Positions 28,105 through 40,810 of a DNA stretch of 64,000 nucleotides are shown one piece after another. The notes beneath the pieces were generated by a model that saw only the letters and a program-made list of their open reading frames with translations, was not told where the DNA came from and ran no database searches. This DNA is from Macrobrachium rosenbergii (lineage: Eukaryota; Arthropoda; Malacostraca; Decapoda; Palaemonidae), in the NCBI RefSeq assembly GCF_040412425.1, contig NC_089777.1:38516537-38580536 (forward strand). The letters run 5' to 3'. Each line of letters starts with the position of its first letter. Position 1 is the first letter of the stretch. The position numbers were made by a program, and so were the translations under genes.

Positions 28105-31100
28105 TTGATAATTCCAAAGCTAAATCAACCACTAACCAATGGAACTTCCAAAATTTAAAGCTGTAACCAGCTTCTATAAATCTCTATACACAACTCAAAA
28201 TTTGTGGTGACATCTACAAAACTGCTATTGTTTAAGAATACAAATCACATCTTCCAGTAATATAATAGTGCCAGTTCTAAAATCAAAATATCTAAAATAT
28301 TGTCAATGCATGTTATTTTATTTGTGGTTGTCTGCTACATTTAAACTTCAAGTATAGGTTTATGAGATCATGAATAGCAATCCAAGAAATAGTCAGCTCG
28401 AAATTACAACAGCATTACTTTAAAAGCCTCACTGAAGGACATATTAGTAACCTTCTGAACTATGATACGCAGGGATTTCCAAAATTACTTACAAAACTAT
28501 GGCCAAAAATTCATATCTGAAAAAACTGTTAAGGCCCATCATCAATAGTAGTAGTAGCCTCAGACTGCAAGAAACTCTTATGAGGATAATGCTTGTGGTG
28601 GCATTTCTAATATCAAACTCTCATCCATACTGAAAATACCACTCACTGAAAATGCCAATACTAATCTCCCTCACCTGAGATTTCAGTCTAAACTTTATAT
28701 ACACTACAGTAATGTCCTGTCAACCCTGTCTCAACTAAACCTTAACCAATCACCCAATGCAAACCACACAATAATACTCCATCTTGACTCATTCTTGACT
28801 AGCTTACAAAACACTATTTTTATTCAGAGCTGGAACCCAACATTACAATTTCAAAAGACTTCCATCCTTACCAATGGTCATCAGCCAAACACCTTGACGA
28901 GTTGCCTAATGTAAATGCCAACGTCAAAAGCTATCCCAAATAAGCAAAAATAAGAAGAAAATGATCGATGAATTATAACCAACAAAAAGTGTGTCATCTC
29001 CATGATACTATGTAGTATACACCGCAATAAACTTACCCTCAAAATTTATGTATATATATATGTATAGCTGCAAAGTGCCATGAATTACAGTAAGTAATGT
29101 GTAAAAACTATTTAATTCAGCATATATCACTGGTTAATTTTCATTAGCAAGAAAATGTATGAGTAGATTTTCTGTACAATATTTCTAAGTGAAATGTGAA
29201 AAATAAAATACACTGCTAATTGACACCCTTACCAAATGCCAAAAGCTGATAAGTGACCATGAATAATGTTTCATGAACTTCAAATCCAATCATCGCATGT
29301 CACCAAATTCCTAATGTTCTTTTTTTAACTAGTTTTGCAATGCCAAACTAGTGTTGCATATTTTCCTTACTCCTGCAACATACATCAACTATACCTCAAT
29401 AAATGCATAGTACAGAAACAGGCACTGTAATGGGTTGGTAAAGTGCTTCCTAAAAAAGTTTCAAGTTTGAGTAGCTTGAATAAGACAAACAATGGTACGA
29501 TTCAATTTTCCATATCACTTTATCTACAATCATGATCCAGAAGGACCTGAGCCCTTGGATAATGAATCCTTCCACAAGGAAAAGGACTGGGTACATATGT
29601 GAGGAGGTGTACAATAGCAAATGATTAGTTAATCATTAACCATGCAAAATTACAAAACAGTCCTTTGATATTAATAATGTCTAGACACAGTAAATCTTGC
29701 TGTATACTGCATATGAGACCAGATGAAAGTACTGTACAGCTTATTAAATTACATGTAGATGCCAAAATATAAAAACAAGTTCATTATTGTTAACCACACC
29801 CAAACTGCTTTGAAATTCATAAAATACATATAAGATTACCAAAGACTTATGACCTACGGTGCTTGATTTACATCCACCTTCACTTCTGACATATGGAATT
29901 TCCAAAAAACATCAGCAAAAATAGGTAAAAATAAATTTTTGCTAGTAAATGATAAATGATGCACAGAAACAAGAAATAATGTGTAGGGTACTTGATGATT
30001 AGACAGTCTACTAAGCATATTTAAACTAACATGCAGAAAAAGATACAATATACTGTATGGATTTCTTCAACTAGCATCCATACCAAATTATGATATGGTT
30101 GAAACCTAACTTAACTGTCAAGTCAGGTTTCTTCTCAACACTTTATTATAAAGGAATTGAGTTTACATATTCTGTCCCTACAGAATGTAACTGTAAGAAA
30201 ACATGAAAAACATGTGAAAAAGGCCACAATCACAGAAAACAATTAGCACTACTTTAGTACATATCTATCAATATACTGCATAGTAATAATTTGTGGTCAT
30301 TTTACAACTGCAATAAAAGCAATCAACAAGCATGCAGACCTCAAAATATTTAAAACATTACCTAGGATAAAAACGAACATTTTTTTATAGTAAATCTGAC
30401 TGTGTATCTGGATCAAAACAAATACTGTACAGTACACTGAAGCCCTTTGCATCACAAAATACTAGGGCAATGACAATGTACTATTCATTGTTTATTTCTA
30501 CAAAATGATTGATAACATGACTTTTGTTGTCATACTCATTGAATGTCAACAGCAATTAATTTCCAATTGACAAAGAATGTACACTGCTAAATTTTGGAGG
30601 ACCCAAGCATTCACTCAAACAAACAAGTGAGAGACAAAAGCATTTGATTTTGGACACAACTGAAAGTAACATCTGTGGGAGACAAGCCAAAATATTTTTA
30701 AGGTAATTTCCATACTTCTTAATGCAAACCACAGGTTGACATTTTCAAATATTTTTGACAAACTGTTAAATCAGTTCGCTTAGGTACTGGAATTATAAAA
30801 TACTGTACAATAACCAGTTAGTGTTCAGTACTAAAATTTTTCCACACCACAACTCCACCAAGAAACCAACTCTCAAACCTGCTAATTATTTTTTTAATTA
30901 CAAATAATTTGCAACTACCCTTTTGCAAGTCTCAACATATCACACTACAGCAATTCCTAATTACCTCATGCATAAATATTTGGATGCTACTCTTTGCTTC
31001 AGTTCTGTAGTCCAGTGCTAGGGTAAGAAGAAGAAATATCATGTGTGCCAGTTTTAATGTGTCTATACCAGAGTACAAACAGACATTATATCCAATTGGC

Positions 31101-32076
31101 CAATAAGTAACCAAGAATCTCTCAAGTTAACAAAAACAAAACTTTCCCTGGTCACAGACTAGAGTGCTACAAGTTAGAATAATGGGAATAAACAACTAGC
31201 TTTATAACTAAATGATCCATATGAAGCACTGAAGTATTGCATGATATCTAAAGCCATGTCCACTTTTCAAAATTTTTTTACCAGAATATTTTCATATTAA
31301 CATCCACACCACTTTATAAACACAGTGCAAGAAACCTAAAGGAACAATGATGAGCCAAATTTAACTGATGATATGGCAGATGGTCTCGTCTGGTGTCTTA
31401 TAAGCCCAATGGACAAAGATCAGAGATGAAGACCAGTAAATACGTATTTAGTGTTGAGTTATATGTGGTTAAGTCCTCAGATTAAAATGTAAACTGATGT
31501 GGACTAAGATCTCCAAGCAGCAACATTCAGCATTAATCAGTTCATAATTACATTTGGACTATGCTTGAACAACACAGTTCCTTAGTGACACTGAATTAAG
31601 TGATAAAAACTAGAATACTGTGTAAATTTTGCTCTGTCACAGAGCTATGAAATTCCTCAAGGCTGCTCTATTACATAATTCTCCAGTAGTGAAGAGTTGT
31701 AAATGTTCTTCTGAGTTTTATACTACTGTATTTCAGCAGTACTGAGTAATTGTGAGTATTAGAAATTTTTTTGAATGACCGATGAAGTCTTGAGTCCAGG
31801 GATGATGAAAACTGCTGTACCCCTGTATTATCACCAAAGGCTGAAAAAAACTAAGTTTCCTTGTAGATCCACTTCTTCCTATACAAAAAAAAATTTTGTG
31901 GATAAGCCTGTAGTTATAAATACTGTATCCTTACAGGAAAGCATTGCTGAAATTATAATACAGTCATAGCCAGACACAGCAGGGTGGAAACCTGTGAATG
32001 AGCTACATACAACGTAAGAGTACAAATGAATGTAGAAAAATTTTGGAAAAATTTCAGTGCTGACCTTGTTTGTGGT

Positions 32077-32146
32077 CAGGAACAGTATGATACTCAAAGT
32101 TACACATGATACAGGAACAGTATGATACTCAAAGTTACACATGATA
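32077..32146 (+). repeat. Perfect 35-bp tandem duplication
   Basis: A 35-bp block starting CAGGAACAGTATGATAC occurs twice in a row with no differences seen, in otherwise unique DNA. It looks recent. Confidence 0.9.
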
Positions 32147-35100
32147 CAAGTCAGTTAAAATGGTTTGAAACAACTTAAAACTTGACAAAATATTGGTTGT
32201 AAATAGTCTTGAGACCCAAAATGTTGAACTGTCCAACAAAAGTAAAACTGGATGCACAGAAAATCTAGCTGTGATGTACAGCATCTGGAAGTGTAGCAAG
32301 TTTGGGTTTGATTTGCAGCTTTAACTGCTGTCAGACTCAAAGCATGACACAAATCATCAAAGAATAGCTGTGTCACAAATATGAAATTAAACTGATCATA
32401 AGTAGTTCATGACCATACGCCACTAATGAGGTGACAACGTCTAGTAACAGGGGACGTAGAGCTAAAACCAAAGTAAAAGTGAATTCCAGTTTCAGTCAAA
32501 CAAGCAATTGTCTGTATCATAATGTTCCACAAGGCTTATAGTTTTTAAAGCACTCTTTCATCCTCTACCTGCCCCAGGTACAGGACTCTCTGTCTCATAA
32601 TATCTGTGTACAGGTACTCCTCATTTTAATACATGGTACTGACCTTACAAAAACAACAAATCGTTTAGCAAACCCATTTGTTTGTCATATTCTAAGTCAT
32701 CATCCAATGTTTCAGAGGTTAGTCCTGATTACAGGACCTGAAGAAGAATTCCTGGAAGATACAGCCAAATCACCACCAGAAAGCTTTTGGAATCATTAGT
32801 GGCAAGGTTACAGTGCCCAAAGCTGTGGCTGCTGCACTAGGATATACTTGTAACAGTGGATGAAGAGCAGGGTAACCACAGGCTAGATTAAACTTTTGGC
32901 TACAGACTGCCAATTCCTCTTATGATCATACTGATAGCAACAGTTGTGGCATAAAGTAACTAACAGAAGCCAAACCAGAGGCTCAAAAACTCTGTTGCAC
33001 TGGAGACCAATGGATTAAAAGTGACTGGAAAGCAATGGATATGGATATCCAATGGCCTAGCAGCAGCATAGCAAGCCTTTCTGCAATTTGTCATTTCAGG
33101 TCAAATTTAACACTGCTCTAGGAATAATGTAGTTCTCAATGACCCAATATATTTGTCACACTGAATCCTATGAAGCTTTGTATTACCCACAGTCCTATGA
33201 GGAGATCTAAACTGATGTTCACTTCTAAGGAAGAAAATTACTGTGTCTATCACATTTAATAACCCCAGCAAGTGACAAAGAATTGCACAACTGAAACACC
33301 AGGAAACCATGATGGATGTTAGAAACAGTTAAATCTCCCTGTAAAACAAAAAATTTGACTGCCTTGAGCACCAACTACACACAGAACTGGATAAAATCCA
33401 AAAACTGGTCAGTTTACATAAGGATATGCTAACGATGGGCATGACTGGTAAATCTAGTCGAACAATGTATGCATTCAGATAAAAACTTTGATCTTTTTGT
33501 AGAAAGGAATATTTTATGAAGATAATTCCTCTGTACAGTACAAGGGTAAAGATCCTGCAACATCAGAATACTACTTCAAATAAAGAAGTAGTTTTTAGGT
33601 TAAACTCCAAAAACCAGTAGTGAACAAAAGAGGAACAAACTAAATTACCATCACACAGTAAATAACTGCAAGAACTTTGTAATGATCTGCTAACAACTTT
33701 TATAAATGCAATCCAGTAAAATCACCATTCAACAAGAATGAAGCTATGAGACCGGTGAAAGGTTGAAAGGCCAGTGTCTGACTAACAGTGGGAAGACCAG
33801 ACCAAGCAAAACAGGAGAGCACAAGCAAGTTGGAGGGGGGGGGGATCACTAGTGGAGGCAGATTTACTCACAAGCTGCCCAGAACAAAATGGAATGAAGT
33901 AATATAATTTTCAATAAAGGACTTGGTCTGTTCTTTTATGGGAAAAACACATTTCTAAAACAGTGAATTTTACTGACTGGAAAGATTGCATGGAAAAAAA
34001 AACCCAACTCAGTAATAGAAGATGCATTTAAAAATTGGGAAAACAGGTCACAAAAGAAGTCTGAGAACTAAACTTACGTAAATTCTAAATTCATAGCATG
34101 GAATGGCCATTTTAAAGTATGCCTTATATGCATTCTGATGCTAATACAACTTGACAGCAACCCTTCTCCCTAAAATACACCCTGCAGTGAGTCCCCTGCA
34201 AGCCTATAAATGTGACCCAGTGATAATAACCTAACACATAACATGAATCTTACAGTTATGAAACACTGCAGAGTACAGTACTAAATGATTATGAAGCTCC
34301 CACATCAACATAATTATGAGTACAAACATGACAGCTATCCAGAAGCCTTGAAATAATTAGTCATCCTGCAATATGAAGTTTTGTGTAACTCTCCACCCAC
34401 TTTTACAAGTTAAGGAATATAATGTCAACTGCAGCTGTATATATACCTCTCAGTTCATCAACAAATGCAATATTTCTGCACAAAATCTGTTTCAACTACT
34501 ACAACTGTTTAAGCTATGAAGCTTCCTAGCCTAACACTACTGCTATTCATAGATACTAAAATGTGAAGAGACAAGCTGTCAGGCTTAGACCACTCAAAAT
34601 TCTCACCAATATCACCTCAGGTCCCAGACATTTGGTCATACTTTCAAAACACATTAAATCACATTCTTATAAATGACATTACTTTGAAGTTCCTGTTTCT
34701 TTCGAAATTTGTTCTTGAAGACACCTGTTGACTGCGAAGACGTAATATACGATATTATGCAAGGACAGTCCAAAAATAAAGTGCTATTTACATGTCTACT
34801 GGATACTCTTAGGCTATAAGACCACGCAAACTTTTGTACTAATATAACTGGTCTGGACAGAAAGAAACCTAGTGTGTCAATGTCTCAAAACTCTTGATGG
34901 TCATTGTTGTCTACCCAGAACTACAGTAAAATGTTGTTACTTCAATACAATTTGGTCTGTAAAATATCTTCAGTAAGACAAACTATAGCCCAAAAATCAA
35001 TAATTGATCATTATTAACTGACCAATCAAAGCTACTGGAAAATATGACTAGTGCTTCTAATTAAAGCTTTCACTAGGCTCTAGCCATCCCCTCTCACCGA

Positions 35101-35309
35101 GCCACATGTGACTATGCTTTCATTCACAGCACAGTACCATAATTATTCAGCAGCACAGAAATTACTGCCAGGCTTGGCTAATATTACACATTTCATTCAC
35201 TATAAATATACAGCAATTACCAACTCTTATTCTCAGCTGATGAAGGAAGCAAACAGAAAATTTATCAAAATGCCAATCAATCCTTTCCTTGTCCATGTGG
35301 AGCACTGAA

Positions 35310-36606
35310 AGTTTTCACACATCAAAAACCATCAACCAGTGTCCATACTCCCACAGTATTGATCTTTCATTTGTTGAGCAATTTAAAAATATATTTTAGA
35401 GCTGCTTGTGATTTAGCAAATCACAGGGTACTTGTTTATAAACTTCAGAATCTTGGAGTGGGTGGATATGTTAAGGTAGGCAGCAGCGAGTTGCTGTTGA
35501 AAGGATCTTTGGTGGACCAAGACCTATTGTGTCTGGAGTTGCACAGGGTAATATTCTTGGTCACTGTTATTTTTAGTGTATAAAAGTGATATGGTTGTTA
35601 GCCTGGAAAAAAAGATTGTTCAGTATGCTGATGATGAAACACTTGTGAGTGAAGTAAAATCTCCACTTACGAGAAATGAAACTGCCCATAGTCTCAATCA
35701 TGATGTGGAGCGGATGAATGAATGGCTTAGTCGGTGGGGCGTGAGGCTGAACTCCAGTAAAAGGAAAGCACTATTGGTTATCAGATCTTATAAAGATTTT
35801 CCACCCCATCCTCCTCTTCAGGTAGAAGGGACTCTGATGATAGAGTCTGAAGCTTTAACTATTCTTCCTGTAATATTTGACTCACATCTTACTTTCAAGG
35901 AACATCTAAAGAAGATTCAGCAAATTCTGTGGAAAAATTAGGCATTGTTTGTAAGGCCTCATACATTTATAACGGTGATAAAATCAGAGCAACTGGTTTC
36001 AGGTCATTTGCCCTTCCTTTACTATAATAATGTTCTCCAGTATGGAAGTCTGCTTCTACGAGAGATTTACCTCTTTTAGATAGCGGTTCTTGGTGGCAGG
36101 TTTCTGTTTCCTAATATCAGCAGTTATGCCTTGGACCACTGAAAGATGGTCTCTTGTTTGTCAAATTTTCATAAGTTGTATTTCAACAGAGATCTTTCAC
36201 ATTCACAACTGATTCCTGATCTCCTTTTCCTGCTGAGAGCAACCAGATTTGCTGAACAGCAGCAGCAATATGTAGTAAATATGCCTCTCTGTCGAACTTC
36301 TCAGTTCCAGACGTCCTTTATTCCTCACACTGTTGGACTGTGGAACAGGCTCCCTGAGAATGTTGTGCAGTTGGAACCTCAAAATTTCAAGCAAAGATTT
36401 ACCTAACTATTTATTTATGAAATTTTTTAATTTATATTTTTCTTCTTCTCTAATAACTGATCTCTTCTTTCTATATTTCTAGTTACCTTCTTTTAATTCT
36501 TTCTGCTGAACACTGCAGTCCTTGGAAGCTAGAATTTCAGATCAATGACCCCTGTGGCCTTGTTCCATATGAATTGGGTTCATCTTCTGAATAATAATAA
36601 TAATAG
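35310..36606 (+). mobile_element. Non-LTR retrotransposon (LINE) reverse-transcriptase fossil
   Basis: A broken plus-strand reverse transcriptase. Translated pieces in order: NHQPVSILP (about 35330, like the N-terminal NYRP motif), LVNH-like LANHRVLVYKL (about 35410), IVQYADDETLV with the YADD catalytic core (about 35615), RWGVRLNSSKRKALL (about 35735), LPVIFDSHLTFKEHL (about 35865), and the C-terminal FIPHTVGLWNRLPENVV (about 36310-36370). Several frameshifts and stops separate them. The 3' UTR ends in a short (AAT)n tail at 36590-36605, a tail type seen in I-like and related LINEs. Clade assignment (I/Jockey/CR1 group) is inference. Confidence 0.88.
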
Positions 36607-36608
36607 AA

Positions 36609-36652
36609 TAAAGGGTCAGCCTTGTTCCATATGAACTGGGTTCATCCCATCC
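36609..36652 (+). repeat. Partial duplication of the LINE 3' end
   Basis: CCTTGTTCCATATGAA and GGGTTCATC recur directly after the (AAT)n tail at 36.6 kb, repeating about 30 bp of the element's own 3' end. This looks like a local slippage or a second truncated insertion into the tail. Confidence 0.55.
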
Positions 36653-38309
36653 ACTCTTGCTATCCATCTACAAACACCATCTTACGATAAAACAATCTTC
36701 AGACTCTGCCACTGAAGAATACGTTCACCATCCCTACAACTCAAATTGACTGAAATATGACCAGCACTTAACACCAACCTTCATAACTCTGCCTGTAATT
36801 ACCCTAAAAGCCCAAAACCTGAATTATCAATTTTAGTTCACAAGACATTCTACCAACCTACATTACTTAATGGACTTATGCACCATGTGCATTAAGGATA
36901 AAATAGGCTCTATTCTCAACCACACACCACCTGCTGAAAAGTAGTAACCATCGACCTGGACTCCAATCCATTACTATTTTCTTCACACAGTAAACAAAGA
37001 GTACTATTTGAAGGAACAAAAAAAATTTACAACTGAAAAATCAGAATTTACTAATATTTTAATTTCACATTTATTTCTTGGGGGAGAAAGGACAGAGGGT
37101 TTGAAAGCAGTAGGATCTGACCTACATAAAACACTGACCCATAAGGGCTAATTTAAAGGTACCTTTGGTTTAAGACTTCACTTCCAACTTGAGTATTGTA
37201 AATGAGATGTCCTACAAAGATCTTTGGTCTGAAAATGTTTACTGAATCAAGAACATAAAGTATTATACAAAAAAATGTACATATAAAATCTGAAAACCAT
37301 TTCAACGCCATTCACAGTGAAATAATTTTCAGCAGTGCAATACCAAAGAACTATCCCAAAAGATGATTCACTAGATATCAATTTTCACAATTATAAAAAT
37401 TTTAACAACTTAGGGGTAATAAAAGCCATCTTCAGGTACTACAATGCTGACACAATCCAGGTCATGAGAAGTATATGGCTAAATCAAGACAACAAAGCAC
37501 CACCAAACCAGCATTAGATGCTGCAATTATATTTTCAATATAACATTACTGCTGAAAAGAATTCAAATCTAAATGCAAAACCTGAGAAGTGTCTGTATAT
37601 ATCTGATGAACTTTATTATGGCAAAGAAAAAATGCTGATTAAAAATGGGGAAACAACACCAATTAGGCCAGGAAACATGAGATAAATTTCATACATTGTA
37701 ACAGTACAACAGTACTAAAACAGATTAAAATTGCTGTGATAACATTGCTATAAAAAAGAGGTAAATATAATTAAGTTTATCTACAGCAAAATCTGAAAAA
37801 ACGACAGGTCAGTAACATGCAGATTTGTAAATCACTTGATCAACGTACCCACTGTCCTGTGGCATTTTCAAAACTTTTATTCTATGAGAGGCTAACACTA
37901 TATCATCAACCACGATTTACTAGCAACTACTGATAAGATAGATCTATAGATGTTAAAGTCCATGCATGCACACTCCCAAATTTTGAATAGGATAGCTTCC
38001 TTATCAATTATATAAAGGCAAGTAGTATATACACATGTAGACTAATGTAGTAATTAGGTCTTTATACAATGCATTATCAGTTAAATTACATTTGTAAAAC
38101 TGATATTTACTACAGACTTCATCTCTTAACAAACAAATTTCATAATCATTTGAGCACACTAATTCCATAATCATAAGACTGTCATATGATTTTTCGTCTA
38201 CCCAAAAACTTTAGTGGTTGTAAATGAACATCAATATTGAGTCAAGTAAGCCAAAAGTTTGAGACAGTCTGTACATTGTCTGAGATTCCTTTAGTTGAAG
38301 TCGATATTA

Positions 38310-38667
38310 CAGTAAACAGCCCCGTATTCGTGGGGGATATGTAACACACCCGCCCCCCCAAACAGCTAAAAACCACGAATACTTAAAACTTCTCTAAAAA
38401 CACTTAAAACTGCCTATTTTGATCAGTCAAACAAAAAAAAAACCCTCTAAAAATGCTTATACCTGAGTTTTTAATAGTTTTATCACAAAAAGCGCATTTA
38501 GTTGTGGAAATGATATGAAGATACAGTAATTAGTGAATACCTCTCAGTGAAAAATACCGCAAATGGCTGAATTTTCCACGAATAATGTGTACAGTATATG
38601 TTCCACAGAGATATCCGCGAATAGGTGAGTCCTCCAATCGTGAGAACGTGAATACAGGGGTTTACTG
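38310..38667. mobile_element. MITE with terminal inverted repeats, pogo/Tigger-like
   Basis: The 358-bp element begins CAGTAAAC-GCCCCGTATTCGTG-like and ends with the inverted CACGTGAATACAGGGGTTTACTG-like sequence; roughly 20 of 24 terminal bases match. The left end is preceded by TA. CAGT... termini with a TA target are typical of pogo/Tigger non-autonomous elements. No transposase is present. Confidence 0.75.
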
Positions 38668-40796
38668 AAATTTATTTACACAATGAAACTTAGTTTGAGT
38701 AAGTTGGCTACTTCATGCAATTGGTTTCTGGGCTTCATTGTGACCAATGCTGAAGGGACCATAACCCTCAACTTTACTGTTTTCTTGCAATTATTGGAAT
38801 ATTTAGAAATTTGTACATAAACTTTTATAGAAAAACAATACTGACATGTCCAAAAGCACAATATCCTGTATTTACAGTCTGCAGCATCTGGCACATTTCC
38901 TACACACAGCCTAACTGATGAGCTCCATCATCATTCCTTGGAGGAACTGCATATTGTATTGCAATAATCTTTAGAGCCAGTTTCAATTCCAGTTCCTACA
39001 TATTGGAAACAAGCCTAATTTTATTACCAAATACTGTATTTATGGAAATATTCCTAGATCAGCATTTTTATCTCTGTAATAGCTTGGCCATACTACAAAA
39101 CTAGAAAAAATAGATAAACAGATAAAAACCCTGGGAGAATACAGCTGCTCTGGGATAATAGCCGATCTCCAATATCCTATTGTCAGTTGAATTGTGAACA
39201 TAGCTGAATCCATTTTAATTAAAAAATCAAATTACTTACCAAACCCTTTTCTCATAGTTTATAGGATGTTCATGCATATTTTATGATAGACATTTTTTAT
39301 GCAAAAGTAACTTTGATACACAAACAGTATTATCTAAAACAAAATGCAGTGTAATTAACAGAAAATTAAGAGCATCTCACTCAAAACTGGCAGTCATACT
39401 GTATACCAGAAATCATGCTGTACACCACAAACTACTGTACCTATGTATCCCTGCATCAGTTACTTGAGATATGACGCCTAGTATTGTTTCACTAAACTAA
39501 AACTACTATCTTTGAAAATTTACCAACCATATTTTCATATTCCTGCAAGAAGTACAAGGTGACCATCATATATAAGGCACTCACGTCCAGACAGGTAATA
39601 CCACTTCCCAGTAATGATTAGCTGTATGTAGCATTTACGAGAAACATTAGATTGTTGAACATAAGTACATGCCTCTACTTCCTTATTTCTACATGCATGC
39701 AGTGGGAAAATGGCAGAGCTACTCTGAAAACAAATCAAACTTATTTGACTGATGGAATTATAAAAAATTGCCAAGTACTATTTGGACAGGATGCTGTACA
39801 CATCACCTTCTGACCATTTAATAATGATAAATGGTAATCTAACATGCCATAACCTTAGTTTAGACTCAACCTTGATCAGTGGATGAAGCTCCTACAAACC
39901 CCAGCCTAAATGAACTAACATGGGGAATAACCATACTGTAAGGTGGTGCTGTAAGTCTACTCTGGATAACTAACAAACAGCAGTTCCTACATGGCTCTGT
40001 AGGGTGGCCACTTTGCTGACTGAACTTTAGGGTTTTATTATCAGTGCCACTCACTCCATAAGATGTAACGGATCACTCTGTCTAACCCTAATCTTCACTT
40101 TGACTGCTCATTAAACAGGTACCATACTCCTCTACATCTTGATTCTGCCACACTCCAAAATAATTATTTATATAGGTTTAACAATATAAATGAAAATTAA
40201 ATAATATCCTCACAGTAAACTAAACTTAGCAAAACTGTCTATGCTATAGCTGGGCAAACATATCTAACCAGAAGTATGGCCTATCCAGTTCACCTATGCT
40301 GAACGTCACTTTTCCTAGCCATCTTCCTGTATACTTACCCTCACCAATATCACAATTAAATAACTACACTCCTATTTAACTTCCACTGCAAATATATAAT
40401 ATAGGCACCTAGATTAGGTTAGGTTAAGTAAGCAAGGTTCTGAACCAGCCAATGTATTTCCAACAGAATTCATTATTAGGTTCACACAATTCCCATAACA
40501 ATCAACCAGAAACATGCATCATGCTGTAAGTTGACTCAAGTTACCGAAAAAAATTTTGCTGTACCCCAGCCGCCACCCCCCCTCCTTAAGATGTAACTGA
40601 CCCTTGATTCTTCAAAGTGCCCCATCCTATCATCAGCCACAGGATGAGCCTTTAAAGTACTATATCTCATCCAGACCTAGCCTATGCATTCTTTTATTGT
40701 GCCTCCTGCAAAATCTGTCAGATGTATGGTAATCTAGGCTAGGCTACTTTTTTGCCTACATAGGCTAGGACTAGAGTGCAAAATCACAGTAAGATG

Positions 40797-40810
40797 AAAC
40801 TCACCGGAAA
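40797..40810 (-). other. Splice donor at the end of the coding exon
   Basis: On the minus strand the exon ends ...TTTCCG and is followed by GTGAGTTT, a near-consensus animal donor. Splicing here leaves exactly 416 codons (phase 0). A weaker alternative, CAG|GTG, lies a little upstream inside the exon at the ITGVDD codons; use of it would remove about 15 residues. Confidence 0.75.

Larger units (their letters stand above)
23200..40804 (-). other. Putative first intron and flank; AT-rich, no recognisable exon
   Basis: From the donor leftwards I find no coding exon for RRMs or for a CEBP-type zinc finger. The stretch is AT-rich, has many stops in all frames and is unusually poor in dinucleotide arrays. 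It contains the SINE at 24.2 kb, the hairpin repeat at 25.1 kb, a solo LINE 3' end at 28.0 kb, the LINE fossil at 35.3-36.6 kb and the MITE at 38.3 kb. Very short exons (for example 24-nt microexons known in CPEB genes) could be missed. The remaining sequence shows nothing I can name. Confidence 0.45.

Noticed and set aside
27907..28158. 83-aa frame with a polyAsn tract (prion-like candidate)
   Set aside because: The Asn run is the (AAT)n tail of a truncated LINE, not a coding repeat.
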